From NCBI GenBank assembly GCA_044228695.1, contig JBGAUK010000044.1:1-26583 (forward strand): 26,583 nt of DNA. Reading direction: 5' to 3'. The notes under the pieces were generated by a model that worked only from the letters and a program-made list of their open reading frames with translations, did no database searches and had not been told where the DNA came from. The DNA comes from M0108 sp044228695. GTDB lineage: Bacteria; Pseudomonadota; Gammaproteobacteria; Chromatiales; Chromatiaceae. The translations under genes and the position numbers were made by a program. Every line of letters starts with the position of its first letter. The stretch's first letter is position 1. Of the stretch, positions 9,001-17,382 are shown piece by piece.

Positions 9001-9632
9001 AAGGCACCATCAAGGACCTGCGAGCCCATCAGCGCGCCATCGCCAGCCTGCCCAGCAGCGGCATCCCCGGTCAGCTCAAGCAGGACTGCGCCGATGACCT
9101 CGAACGGCTCGCCGGCTGGCTCGGCCAGGACGATTTCTACCAACACACCGCCGACCTCGGCACCCTCCTGACGGTCCTCCATGGCCAGGTCGCCACGGCG
9201 GCGGTGCGGATGGAGCACGCCCAGCAGGCGCGCATCCGGGCCGGCGAGCAGGACCTCAAGCGCATCCCGGAGTGGATAGAGCTGACCCAGGAGACCCAGA
9301 ACAATGCCCTCGACCAACTGGCCGGCCTGGGGCTATCGGCCAGCCATGACCTGGCCGGTCTCCAGCGCCTGATCAGTCACGAATTCGACCTGTCCACCCG
9401 ACTCGAAGAGCTGAAGCAGCGCATCATCCGCGAGGGGCGGGAGCGGCAGCGGCAGTATTTGGATGAGCAAAAAAAGAAGGATGTCCAGGATGGCAAGGCG
9501 ACGCGGACCATCGCCGTCCCGGCCGTACTTTCGACCACGGCGGAGCTCGACGACCTGATCCGCCAACTCCAGGCCCAGCGGGATGAGCTGCGCTACTACG
9601 ACGACTTCGAGCTCCGGCTCGAAAGAAAATAG
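6015..9632 (+). CDS. brxC: BREX ATPase BrxC
   Basis: Large AAA-type ATPase of BREX, 1205 residues, the usual size. BrxC is required for phage defence and is thought to act with PglX and PglZ on DNA. Opening KIRDLFDPARDIYRTIEKVI is typical. The Walker A loop is GFYGSGKSS (73-81) and Walker B is VLFVVDE (258-264), followed by IGQYVGSN. The long remainder is helical and ends in a charged coiled-coil region around residues 1130-1200 (EELKQRIIREGRERQRQYLD). pglX begins 14 bases after the stop. No frameshift or missing motif was seen. Confidence 0.95.
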   Translation: MKIRDLFDPARDIYRTIEKVISYGAAQEQRLKAEISEYVVTDSIDEQTEKLLSKMQAAMEAGGQYEVGVWVSGFYGSGKSSFTKYLGLAFDDQVTLDGQPFLKSLQARYHKPQTKALLTTIARRFPAAVVMLDLATAQVAGATLEVVSTVLYYKVLQWAGYSRNLKVAALERKLKQDGRYDDFQARFRAATGEDWRDYQNDELVVDSLLPELAHELYPEFFRTPQSFTTETSDFITLLNDRVKEILDIVRETAGKEYVLFVVDEIGQYVGSNQNKILDLQGLAENLKNIGGGRAWILGTAQQTLTEDDPRAALNSPELYKLKDRFPIQVDLEARDIKEICYRRLLGKSPAGAQALDQHFAQHGQALRQNTKLQDAKYYDADLNRDTFVNLYPFLPAHFDILLHLLGALAKSTGGIGLRSAIKVIQEILIEGPDGRTPVADHAVGWLATTVTLFDALEKDIQRAFPSISQAVGKAQIRFSDSTLHQEVAKTVAVLQILGNLPLTVHNVASLMHPAIDAAPRADAVKTAVDALLSDPIVPLGERNGTLSFFSEKLNDIEQERAQLPLRTTDLRRISSEALREVFDPLPSARLHGSLAVTAGVKVQSGGYTTSLAGEREAIQTIVEFVDPTDYETARTRMVDDSRHKISENLIYLLGRGSTEADDKVAELYRSQRIVELHRNDPDQEIKEYCASQTDIAARRLGELKTLLQRSLAQGSFLFRGDTTAVDSLATDLLAAAKKHLGTAAEQVFHRYAEAPERVDTAVAEKFLRTGAGNLKAITTQLDPLGLVQVTSGNPAIRTDHKALVSIRDYIDRNGTLDGKRLLEHFSSAPFGWSQDTLRYLVAALLLGGDIKLKVSGREVTVAGQQAIDALKTNNAFKPIGVALRQDKPPMAVLARAAQRLTDLIGDTVVPLEEDIGNAAAKHLPHFQQAFAPLAEKLSGLELPGAARVRALTQQIADLLFTDASDAPEHLGGEESALYDGLKWAQAVTKALGHGLQGTIKDLRAHQRAIASLPSSGIPGQLKQDCADDLERLAGWLGQDDFYQHTADLGTLLTVLHGQVATAAVRMEHAQQARIRAGEQDLKRIPEWIELTQETQNNALDQLAGLGLSASHDLAGLQRLISHEFDLSTRLEELKQRIIREGRERQRQYLDEQKKKDVQDGKATRTIAVPAVLSTTAELDDLIRQLQAQRDELRYYDDFELRLERK

Positions 9633-9646
9633 CGGGACCAGAACCC

Positions 9647-11587
9647 ATGGCCTTTGACCAGAGCACCCGCAATCGCCTCCAGCGCTTCGTCAACGAGGCC
9701 CGCAACCTGCTGACCGAGGAGTTCACCCGACAGTTACAACAGGACTGTGGGATGGACCCCAAGACCGGCGAGGTAGCGGAGATCGCCAAGCTCTCCGACC
9801 TGGACGACTCTCGCCTGGAGACCGCCAGGATTCTGCGGCAGGTCTTTGCCCACTACCTGGCCACGGAGTCGGCCGGGGGGCGGACCGCCGAGGCGCAGGT
9901 GCTGGAGCGCATCGTCCGCGAGCAGGCCTTTACCGTCCTCAATCGTCTGGCGGCCCTGCGCATGGCGGAGGCACGGGGCATCCTGTTCGAATCGGTCGGT
10001 AACGGCTACCAGGCCAAGGGCTTCCAGCTTTACGCCCGTCTGGCGGGCACCGGTCTGGGCGAAACCGGCGATGCCTATCGCGGCTACCTGTTCAGCGTCT
10101 TCGACGAGCAGGCCCAGGACCTGCCCAGCCTGTTCGACCGTTACTCGCCGCACGGGCGACTCTTCCCCCGCGAGGCGGCCCTCCTACCGCTGCTGGCCCT
10201 GATCAACGACCCCGAGATCGAGGCGCTGTGGGCCGAAGACGAGACCATCGGCTGGATCTACCAATACTTCAACTCCAAGGAAGAGCGCAAGGCGATGCGC
10301 GACGCCAGCCAGGCGCCGCGCAACAGCCGTGAGCTGGCGGTGCGCAACCAGTTCTTCACCCCCCGCTATGTGGTGGAACTCCTCCTCGACAACACCCTCG
10401 GCCGACTCTGGTTCAACGCCACCGGGGGTCAGACGGCCTTGCGTGAGCGCTGCCTGTACCTGCTGGTCAAGCCCGACGAACCGCCGCCAGCGGCCACCCA
10501 ACCGCGGGACCCGCGCACCCTGAAGCTGCTCGACCCGGCTTGTGGCTCCATGCACTTTGGCCTCTACGCCTTCGACCTCTTCCTGGTGATCTACCGGGAG
10601 GCCTGGGCCTGGGAACAGCAGCATGGCCCCGGCTCCCTCTCATGCCCCGCTCCCCCAGCGGGTGAGGGGCTAGGGGAAAGGGGGCAAGCCTTCAAGCCCC
10701 TGAGCCAGACCTATGAGAATGAGCCCGCCTTCCTCCGCGATGTCCCGCGCCTCATCATCGAGCACAATATCTATGGCGTGGACATCGACCCGCGCGCCGC
10801 GCAGATCGCCTCCCTGGCCCTCTGGCTGCGGGCGCAGCGGGCGTGGCATGAAGCGGGCGTCAAGGCCAAGGATCGCCCACTGATCGGGCGGGGTCATGTG
10901 ATTGCCGCCACGGCGCCGCCGGCGGAACGGGAACTACGCCAGCAGTTTGCCGTCGGGCTCGACCAGCGAGACGCCGAGCTCTTCGATAAGACCCTGCAAC
11001 TCCTGAAGGGCCTGCCCGAGCTGGGGGTGCTGCTGCGGGTGGAGCGCGAGCTGCCGGCTCTGATCCGCCAAGTCTATGTGGGTACGGGTACCGGCCTGTT
11101 TGCCGAGCAGGAGCGGGAGAACTGGCAGCAGGCCGAGGCCCGCCTGCGCGAGGCCCTCACTGAATTCGCTCAGGCGGCGAAATCCACCTACCAGGGTCGC
11201 CTGTTTGCGCAGGATGCTTTGCAGGGGCTGCGCCTGATCGATCTGTGCCGCGAGCAGTTTGATGTGGTAGCAATGAATCCACCCTTTGGCGCCTTGTCCG
11301 CCGGGGTGAAGGAACAACTGGGTCGCGCCTATCCGCGCAGCAAGAACGACCTGCTGGCCATCTTCGTCGAGCGCGGGTTGGAGTTGTTGCGGCCCGGCGG
11401 GCGCATCGGGGCCATCACCTTGCGCACCTGTTTCTTCCTCTCCAGCTTCCAGAAATGGCGCGAGCAGGTGGTGCTGGGGATCGCCCGGCCCGAGGTCATG
11501 GCTGACCTGGGGCACGGGGTGATGGACGACGCCATGGTCGAGGCGGCGGCCTATTGTTTGGTCAAGTCTTTGGGGACAATAGAATGA
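9647..11587 (+). pseudogene. pglX: BREX adenine methyltransferase PglX, N-terminal half (split gene)
   Basis: First 646 residues of PglX, the N6-adenine methyltransferase that marks host DNA in BREX. Methylase motifs are intact: LLDPACGSMHFG (DPACGS at 296-301, S-adenosylmethionine binding) and FDVVAMNPPFG (NPPF at 544-547, catalytic). The opening DQSTRNRLQRFVNEARNLLT is typical. The frame ends shortly after AAAYCLVKSL with a stop that overlaps an antitoxin start (ATGA). The continuation of PglX resumes at 12489, about 900 bases later. A REP-like palindrome (10639-10666) is read through in frame, adding residues such as CPAPPAGEGLGERG. Called broken because one gene is in two ORFs; the halves could still assemble as a split enzyme. 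Confidence 0.88.
10639..10666. repeat. REP-like palindrome inside pglX
   Basis: CTCA (10639-10642) and CCCGCT (10646-10651) pair with AGCGGG (10657-10662) and TGAG (10663-10666), leaving a 5-base C loop and a 3-base bulge. The flanks are C-rich on the left and G-rich on the right (to about 10690). This is the style of short palindromic repeats that sit between genes in many proteobacteria. Here it is inside a coding region and translated in frame as a proline- and glycine-rich insert between the methylase motifs. Confidence 0.6.
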
Positions 11588-11976
11588 ACAGCCTGACGTT
11601 TGAAGCCTGGGTGAGCACCGATCATCTTGTGCCTGTACCGGCTGAGGTGCCGGTGGGCACCTTGGTTCGGATTCATCTGGAGCCGGTGACGGGCGATGCC
11701 GTCACCGATCATTACCAGCCGCGCACCGAGCTAGGGCGCAAACTGATCGAGCTGCGCCGCGCCAATGTTCGCGATGGCGGCAAATTGCTGAGCTGCGACG
11801 AGCTCGATGAGGAAGTGCGCCAGCGTCACGGTGGGGTTTCCGAGCTCGGGCTAAGGCTCATGGCCATTCGCCAGGGCGCGATCGCAGGGGGTCTGAAACT
11901 CAATTCGGTCGATGACATTCTGGATGAAGTGCGCGAGGGACGCGCTGAGGCCGGCGATGATCAAGACCTACGTTGA
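11584..11976 (+). CDS. VapB-like antitoxin with duplicated C-terminal module
   Basis: A 130-residue protein in the antitoxin position directly before a PIN-domain gene. The start ATG 11584 overlaps the pglX N-half stop by ATGA. The N-terminus, with FEAWVSTDHLVPVPAEVPVG, looks like a short beta-rich domain of the kind in swapped-hairpin or DUF104-like antitoxins. Residues 48-85 and 86-123 are two copies of one 38-residue unit: each starts [TS]ELG, has an [IL]R near position 9-11, a GxKL, and a D-[ED]-[IL/L]-x-[DE]E-V-R or similar. Most antitoxins of this kind have one such helix module. The end overlaps the toxin start by 20 bases. The role, neutralising the toxin and repressing the pair, is inferred from context. 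Confidence 0.7.
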   Translation: MNSLTFEAWVSTDHLVPVPAEVPVGTLVRIHLEPVTGDAVTDHYQPRTELGRKLIELRRANVRDGGKLLSCDELDEEVRQRHGGVSELGLRLMAIRQGAIAGGLKLNSVDDILDEVREGRAEAGDDQDLR

Positions 11977-12379
11977 CGCCAATGCGCTGATCGCCGCTTT
12001 TCGCAGCGATCATCCGGCAGCCGACGAGGCATTGGGGATACTGGGAGACCCCGACAGAAGCTTTGTGGCAAGCGCGTATCTGCGGCTTGAAACCCTGCGC
12101 AAACCGATCTTCTGTCGACGTGAAGCCGAAATAGCCTTCATGGAAACCTACTTCTCCATGGTCAGCATTTGGGTACCCACCGATGATGCCTTGGTTATCA
12201 GGGCCCTTGATCTTGCGTCCCAATGGGACCTTGGCGCAATGGATGCGTTGCACGCGGCTGCGGCGCTGCAAGGTGGCGCGGACGTATTCGTTACCCTGGA
12301 GCGTCCGACGAAACCCCTGTTCCGGATTCCCGGGCTCAACACGATCTCCCTTCATCCAATGAGAAATATCAAGCCATGA
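11957..12379 (+). CDS. PIN-domain toxin, VapC-like
   Basis: A 140-residue PIN-domain protein, presumably a VapC-type endoribonuclease that cuts tRNA or rRNA when its antitoxin is lost. It starts MIKTYVDANALIAAF, with the first catalytic aspartate at residue 7. Further acidic positions are in LRLETLRKP and in GAMDALHAAAAL. The C-terminal VFVTLERPTKPLF shows the usual FVT strand, but with E-R where many PIN proteins have a D-D or T-D pair, so the fourth acidic site is less certain. The ATG at 11957 is chosen because it gives the standard PIN opening and a 20-base overlap with the antitoxin. The pair sits between the two halves of pglX. Confidence 0.85.
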   Translation: MIKTYVDANALIAAFRSDHPAADEALGILGDPDRSFVASAYLRLETLRKPIFCRREAEIAFMETYFSMVSIWVPTDDALVIRALDLASQWDLGAMDALHAAAALQGGADVFVTLERPTKPLFRIPGLNTISLHPMRNIKP

Positions 12380-12425
12380 GCGGCTGTATGCGTCTGCTTA
12401 CCGACAAGGGCGGCGCCGAAGATTT

Positions 12426-12461
12426 ACCACAGAGGACACAGAGAAGAGGAATAGAGGGGGA
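12426..12461 (+). repeat. CCACAGAGGACACAGAG-type dispersed repeat fragment
   Basis: A purine-rich stretch beginning ACCACAGAGGACACAGAG lies in the 109-base spacer between the PIN gene and the C-terminal half of pglX. I recognise this as a short repeat often seen between bacterial genes, commonly near recombination or insertion sites. It contains ACAGAG twice. It marks the right side of the inserted segment as foreign, but no direct repeat flanking the whole insert could be found by eye. Confidence 0.35.
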
Positions 12462-12488
12462 ATAAGTGATGAATGAGCGGGATAGCGG

Positions 12489-14456
12489 ATGACGATTTTC
12501 CTGAGGCTGCTTGCGGAGCGGGACAAGGGGGCTGCGTTGCTCGATGTATGCAGTCGGCAGAGGGCAGAAGGCAGTCCGGGACATCCGCTGATCTTTGAGG
12601 TGGCGCCCGAGGCATTCGACGCGGTGCCGGGGAAGCCGTTTGCGTATTGGGTAACCGATGCAGTTCGAACAGGTTTTCTACGCGGGAAGAGCGCATTATT
12701 TACCGCGAAACTTGGCTTGAAAACGGATGATGATTTTCGCTTTATTCGTAGTTGGTTTGAGGTTTTCCATGCGGCCAATAGATGGAGCCCTCTCGCTAAA
12801 GGCGGCACTTTTTCACCATTCTACTCAGACATTCACCTGGTCCTTAAGTGGCAAGAAAATGGTTGGGAGCTGAAGACTCTGTCGACTGAGAGATGGGGCA
12901 ATGCCGGCAAGAGAATTTTTAATGAAGCCTATTACTTCCGCCCCGGCCTCACCTGGCCACGGCGGACCAATGGGCTCAGCTTTCGGGTCATGCCCGCCGG
13001 CAGCATCTTTGCCGACAAGGGGCCGGCTGCCTTCGTCGCCGATGACGATCCCGAGGAGCTCCTGGCCCTGTCCGCCATCCTGAATAGCCGTGCCTTCGGG
13101 CTGCTGGTCTCGGTGCAGCTCGCCCGCACTGAGCTGGCCCAGTCCTACGAGGTCGGGTTGATCCAGCAAACGCCCGTTCCCCCTCTGCCTACTGCCATCC
13201 GCCATCTGCTCGCTGCCAAGGCCCGCCGCGCCTGGTCACTGAAACGCACACTCGATACCACCACCGAGACCTCCCACGCCTTCCTGCTGCCGACGACCCT
13301 GCGCCCACGCCTCGGCGACTTCGACCCGCCAGCCATCGAGGCAGAGCTGGCGCGTATCCAGGCGGAGATCGACGCGATCGCCTTCGACCTGTACGACTTT
13401 TCCGAGGCCGACCGGCAGGCGGCCAGCGGCCAAGACGGCGCCGCGGAGGCCGACACCGATGAGGACGAGGCGGTGGATGACGAGGCCGACGGCGTGGACC
13501 AGGCGTCCTCGATGGACGCACTCCTTTCCTGGGCCGTCGGCGTCGCCTTCGGCCGCTTCGACTGGCGCCTGGCCACCGGCGAGCGCGAGCCGCCGCCGGA
13601 GCCTGACCCCTTCGACCCCTTGCCCGCCAAGAGCCCGGGCATGCCGCCGGAGGCTGCCGCGCCCTTCCACGTCCACCCCGACATCCTGGTCGACGACCCC
13701 GGTCACCCCCACGACCTCGCACACCGGGTCGAGGGGGTGCTCGCCCGAGTCGACGTCGCCGCTCCCAACGACATCCGCCGCTGGCTCCAGCGCCACTTCT
13801 TTCCCTTCCACTTGCAGCGCTATTCCAAGAGCCGCCGCAAGGCGCCCATCTACTGGCCGTTGGCCACTGCCTCGGGCAGCTATAGCCTATGGGTCTACTA
13901 CCCCAGCCTGAGCAGCCAGACGCTCTACACGGGGATCAATGACTTCGTCGAGCCCAGGCTCCAGCAGGTGGGTGGCGACCTGTCCGCCCTACGCACCAAG
14001 GGCAGCGCCCGCACCCGGGACGACGAACGGCGGTTCGAGGCGCTGCAAGGCTTCGAGCTGGAGCTGATCGAATTGCGCGATACCTTGCTCAGGATCGCGC
14101 CCACTTACAGACCCAACCAGGACGACGGCGTGCAGATCAGCGCCGCCCCCCTGTGGCCCCTGTTCCGCCACAAGCCCTGGCAGAAGGTGCTCAAGGACAC
14201 CTGGGCCAAGCTGGAGAAAGGCGACTACGACTGGGCTCATCTGGCCTTGAACTACTGGCCCGAGCGCGTGCGCGAGAAGTGCAAGACCGACAAATCGCTG
14301 GCCATCGCCCACGGCCTGGAGGACCTGTACCTCGAGCCCGAGGCCAAGCCGAAAGCGACCCGCGGCGGCAAGAAGAACGATATTGCAGGAAAGGTCAAAA
14401 TTCACGGCGATATCATCAACACGGTCCCAGAGAGCGACTGGGATCTACCCCGGTAG
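12489..14456 (+). pseudogene. pglX: BREX adenine methyltransferase PglX, C-terminal half (split gene)
   Basis: 655 residues that continue PglX: TIFLRLLAERDKGAALLD leads to PGKPFAYWVTDAVR, NAGKRIFNEAYYFRPGLTW and ALSAILNSRAFGLLV, the usual order for the PglX target-recognition and C-terminal regions, then a helical tail. It has an ATG at 12489 immediately preceded by an in-frame TAG, so it is not read through from upstream. The segment to about 12925 is only 40-52% GC by count, against roughly 65-75% beyond, suggesting a recombined patch. An acidic run near residues 315-335 (DTDEDEAVDDEADG) is a likely linker. It holds no methylase motif I or IV, so it cannot act alone. Confidence 0.85.
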
Positions 14457-14505
14457 CCTTCTTCCACTACCGAGCACCCTTGATCAACCACCTAAGGAAT
14501 GCGCC

Positions 14506-14829
14506 ATGCTCGATCCCTCTGTCATCACCCAGGCAGCACAACGCGTGATCGCCGTGGCACGCGACCCGGTTAAGGTGATCCTGTTCGGCTCCTATGCCCG
14601 TGGTGATGCGAGCGAGGACTCGGATCTCGATCTCTTGGTGGTGGAAAAAGACCTTCCCGATCCTACGGGGGAATATCTGCGCCTGCGTGAGGCCATCGGA
14701 TCAGTCGGTGTGGGCGTGGATTTGCTGGTTTTTTCCGAGGCGGAGTTTGAAAGACGGCGGGATTGGTGCAGCACACCGGTGTACTGGGCGATTCGCGAGG
14801 GGAGAGTCTTGCATGAATCCGCAGCCTGA
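14506..14829 (+). CDS. MntA-like minimal nucleotidyltransferase
   Basis: A 107-residue protein of the minimal nucleotidyltransferase (MNT) family. The signature GSYARG (28-33) is followed by DSDLDLLV with the catalytic pair Asp40 and Asp42, fitting G-S-x(10)-D-x-D. In MntA/HepT pairs such a protein is the antitoxin that adds AMP to a HEPN RNase toxin. The partner would start at ATG 14813, overlapping this gene by 17 bases, but only 15 codons remain before a stop. Start at ATG 14506 chosen for the family-typical length; AAGGAA (14493-14498) lies upstream as ribosome site. It is inserted between pglX and pglZ on the same strand, so it is probably co-transcribed with BREX. Confidence 0.85.
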   Translation: MLDPSVITQAAQRVIAVARDPVKVILFGSYARGDASEDSDLDLLVVEKDLPDPTGEYLRLREAIGSVGVGVDLLVFSEAEFERRRDWCSTPVYWAIREGRVLHESAA

Positions 14830-14860
14830 CGAAGCCCGACAACTGCCTATCGTCCCATGA
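14813..14860 (+). pseudogene. Probable stump of a HEPN (HepT-like) partner gene
   Basis: A 15-codon ORF reading MNPQPDEARQLPIVP then stop. It begins inside the end of the MNT gene (17-base overlap), exactly where a HEPN toxin gene normally starts, and its opening resembles HEPN N-termini of the MNP-x-EAR kind. Its stop overlaps the pglZ start as ATGA. The likely history is deletion of almost the whole toxin gene. The alternative is a meaningless short frame that couples MNT to pglZ translation. Confidence 0.4.
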
Positions 14861-17376
14861 GCATCGCCACCTACATCCAGAAGGACGTCCTCCTGCCGCG
14901 CCTACGCCAGACCGGTGTGCTGGTGGTCTACGACCCCGCACGCCGTTACCGGGAGCTGTGCGCGGGTCTGGCGGCGGATGATCTGCGGGTGGTGGATGCC
15001 ACCGAGGGCGGCATCGAGAGCCGGGAGGCGGCGCTGGGCGGTCTGGGCGAACTTACCCAGCCCAACACCAAGGTCACGGGGCTGCTGATCTATGTCCCTG
15101 CCCACCCACCGGTGACCGATGAGGACCGGCAGCGGGACCCCTTCTCCATCTATGCAACCTGCGGTGGCAGCTTTCCGGCGGGCGACGGTGACGAATATCT
15201 GAGTCTGTGCCTCAAGGCGAAGCCGGATCATGCGACCGCGATCCGCCGGATCTTTGCCGACAACCCGACGCCGGACTTCGCCTTCATCGACGCCGTGGGC
15301 GGCGGGCTCGGCTGGCCCAGCCTGCGTGCCCTGCTGGAGGCAGAATCAGCTCGCGATATCCTGTACGCCCTCTTGGCCCCAAACGACCGGCAGGCCCAGG
15401 CGCTGAAGGCCCAGGATACCTGGGTCGGCGAGGCGCGGGACCTGGTCAAGGCGACCCTCGGCCTCAAGCTCAAGACCCGGGCCAAGGCGTGGGCACCGCT
15501 TGCAGACGAGCTGTGGCGCTTCCTGCTGTTCAGCGAGTTCGTGTTCGATCTGCCCGAAGGACTGCCAGTCGCCTTGGGAGGCGTGCCGCGCGCCCCTGGC
15601 TCGGCCCGACCGCTGGTGACCGATCTGTGCGAGCGGCTGCGCAATGACCAGCGGACCCGCGTGACCTACATCGATCGGGCGGAGGGCATCGAGCAGGAAC
15701 TCAACCTGCGCGCTCTGTGCGCGCATCTGACCGATCTAGGCAGCCGCGACACCTTCCCTTTCGAGGAACGTACCTTCTTCGCCCAGGCGGTGGCGGCGCT
15801 GCAGCGCGACGATCCAGACGCCGTGCGCGCCATTATCCAGCGCCATGCCCACTCCGTCTGGATCGGGAAAGGGGAGAGTCAGGCCCAGTGGGGGCTGATC
15901 GAGGCCGCCGCACACCTGGTGGAGGCCTGCGCGGACTACGACCGCCAGTTGCCAAGCCACGCCCAGACGCAGGAGAAGCTGATCGACTTCTACCTCGGCA
16001 GCTTGCGGGAGACCGACCGCCGTCACCGGGAACTGGAGCAGGCGGTGAGCGATCACCTGGATGGCGACCCGACCCTGGACGCCGTGATCGGGCAGTCGCG
16101 TGCCCGCTACCGGGGGCTCGCGGAGAAAATCCAGGTCGTCTTCACCAAGCACCTGGAAGGTGCGGGCTGGCCCCCCGCCGGGCGCTTGGCCAACGCCGAG
16201 GTGTTCGACGACCTGGTGGCGCCGCGGCTCCAGGAGAGCGGGCGCCGCGTGGCCTATTTCCTCATCGACGCCCTGCGCTACGAGCTGGGGGTGGCCCTGC
16301 AACAGCAGTTGGCGGAGGACGCCCCGGTCGAGCTACGGCCGGCCTTCGCCTCGCTGCCGAGCATCACCCCCGTGGGCATGGCCAGCCTGCTGCCCGGCGC
16401 GGGCAAGGGGCTGACGCTGGCCCGGAAAGACGACAACCTGGTGCCACTGCTGGGCGACCTGGTCGTGGCGAATGTCAATCAGCGCCTGGAGCTGCTGCGC
16501 AAGAAGTTTGGTGACCGATTCGCGGAGCTGGGGCTCAATGATTTCGTCCGGTCCAAGGGCGAACTGCCCCAGGCTGTCAAGCTGCTGGTGCTGCGCAGCG
16601 TGGATATCGACAGCCATCTCGAGAACAACCCCGAGACCACCCTGAGCCTGATTCACGACACCCTGAAGCGCATCCGCGTCGCCGTCCACAAGCTGGCCAA
16701 AGCCGGCTTTCACGAGGTGGTGATCGCCACGGACCATGGCTTTTTCCTCAATGCCCAAGCCGAGGCCGGGGATGTCTGCGCCAAACCCGCCGGGACCTGG
16801 CTCATGGTGCATGATCGCTGTCTGCTCGGCGATGGCATGGCCGATAGCCACAATTTTGTGATCCGTGCGGAGAAGCTCGGGGTGCGGGGTGATTTCAACC
16901 AGGTGGCCGGCCCACGCAGCATGGCCCCCTACCAGGCGGGGTTGCTCTATTTCCACGGGGGCGCCTCGCTGCAGGAGCTGGTCGTACCCGTCCTGACGAT
17001 CAGGCTGGAAGCAGGGGCCGCGCCGGTCCTGGCACAGGCGACCGTCCACATCAGCTATAAGAATGGCGCGACTCGGATCACCACGCGGCTGCCGGTGATC
17101 GAGGTCCTGCTGGAGGGCGACATCTTCTCCCAGGCCGCGGACTTTGAGATCCTGCTCGAGGCCCAGGACAAGAAGGACAAGGTGGTTGGTGAAGCCAAGG
17201 CCGGCGGCCTGGTCAACCCGGCCACCGGGACCCTGACACTCAAGCCCGGCGAGCGCGTCCAGGTGACCCTCAGGATGCTGATGGACTTCGAGGGCAAGTT
17301 CACCGTCAAGGCACTGAACCCAACCACCCTCGCCGCCTATTGCAGCCTTGCCCTTGAGACCGACTACACGGTATAG
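14857..17376 (+). CDS. pglZ: BREX protein PglZ (alkaline-phosphatase superfamily)
   Basis: An 839-residue PglZ, the alkaline phosphatase-fold protein essential to BREX defence and methylation. The fold's metal-site regions are visible: AYFLIDALRYELG (Asp471) and VVIATDHGFFL (Asp626, His627). The opening SIATYIQKDVLLPRLRQTGV and VVYDPARRYRELC is typical of type 1 PglZ. A likely beta-rich tail follows from about residue 715. Length is normal. The ATG at 14857 forms ATGA with the stop of the short stump before it. brxL follows six bases after the stop. The precise substrate is not established for the family. Confidence 0.94.
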   Translation: MSIATYIQKDVLLPRLRQTGVLVVYDPARRYRELCAGLAADDLRVVDATEGGIESREAALGGLGELTQPNTKVTGLLIYVPAHPPVTDEDRQRDPFSIYATCGGSFPAGDGDEYLSLCLKAKPDHATAIRRIFADNPTPDFAFIDAVGGGLGWPSLRALLEAESARDILYALLAPNDRQAQALKAQDTWVGEARDLVKATLGLKLKTRAKAWAPLADELWRFLLFSEFVFDLPEGLPVALGGVPRAPGSARPLVTDLCERLRNDQRTRVTYIDRAEGIEQELNLRALCAHLTDLGSRDTFPFEERTFFAQAVAALQRDDPDAVRAIIQRHAHSVWIGKGESQAQWGLIEAAAHLVEACADYDRQLPSHAQTQEKLIDFYLGSLRETDRRHRELEQAVSDHLDGDPTLDAVIGQSRARYRGLAEKIQVVFTKHLEGAGWPPAGRLANAEVFDDLVAPRLQESGRRVAYFLIDALRYELGVALQQQLAEDAPVELRPAFASLPSITPVGMASLLPGAGKGLTLARKDDNLVPLLGDLVVANVNQRLELLRKKFGDRFAELGLNDFVRSKGELPQAVKLLVLRSVDIDSHLENNPETTLSLIHDTLKRIRVAVHKLAKAGFHEVVIATDHGFFLNAQAEAGDVCAKPAGTWLMVHDRCLLGDGMADSHNFVIRAEKLGVRGDFNQVAGPRSMAPYQAGLLYFHGGASLQELVVPVLTIRLEAGAAPVLAQATVHISYKNGATRITTRLPVIEVLLEGDIFSQAADFEILLEAQDKKDKVVGEAKAGGLVNPATGTLTLKPGERVQVTLRMLMDFEGKFTVKALNPTTLAAYCSLALETDYTV

Positions 17377-17382
17377 AACCCT

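Noticed and set aside
12556..12574. GGCAGAGGGCAGAAGGCAG, resembling a dispersed purine-rich repeat inside the pglX C-half.
   Set aside because: It falls in a coding stretch whose length fits other PglX proteins, so there is no sign that it was inserted.
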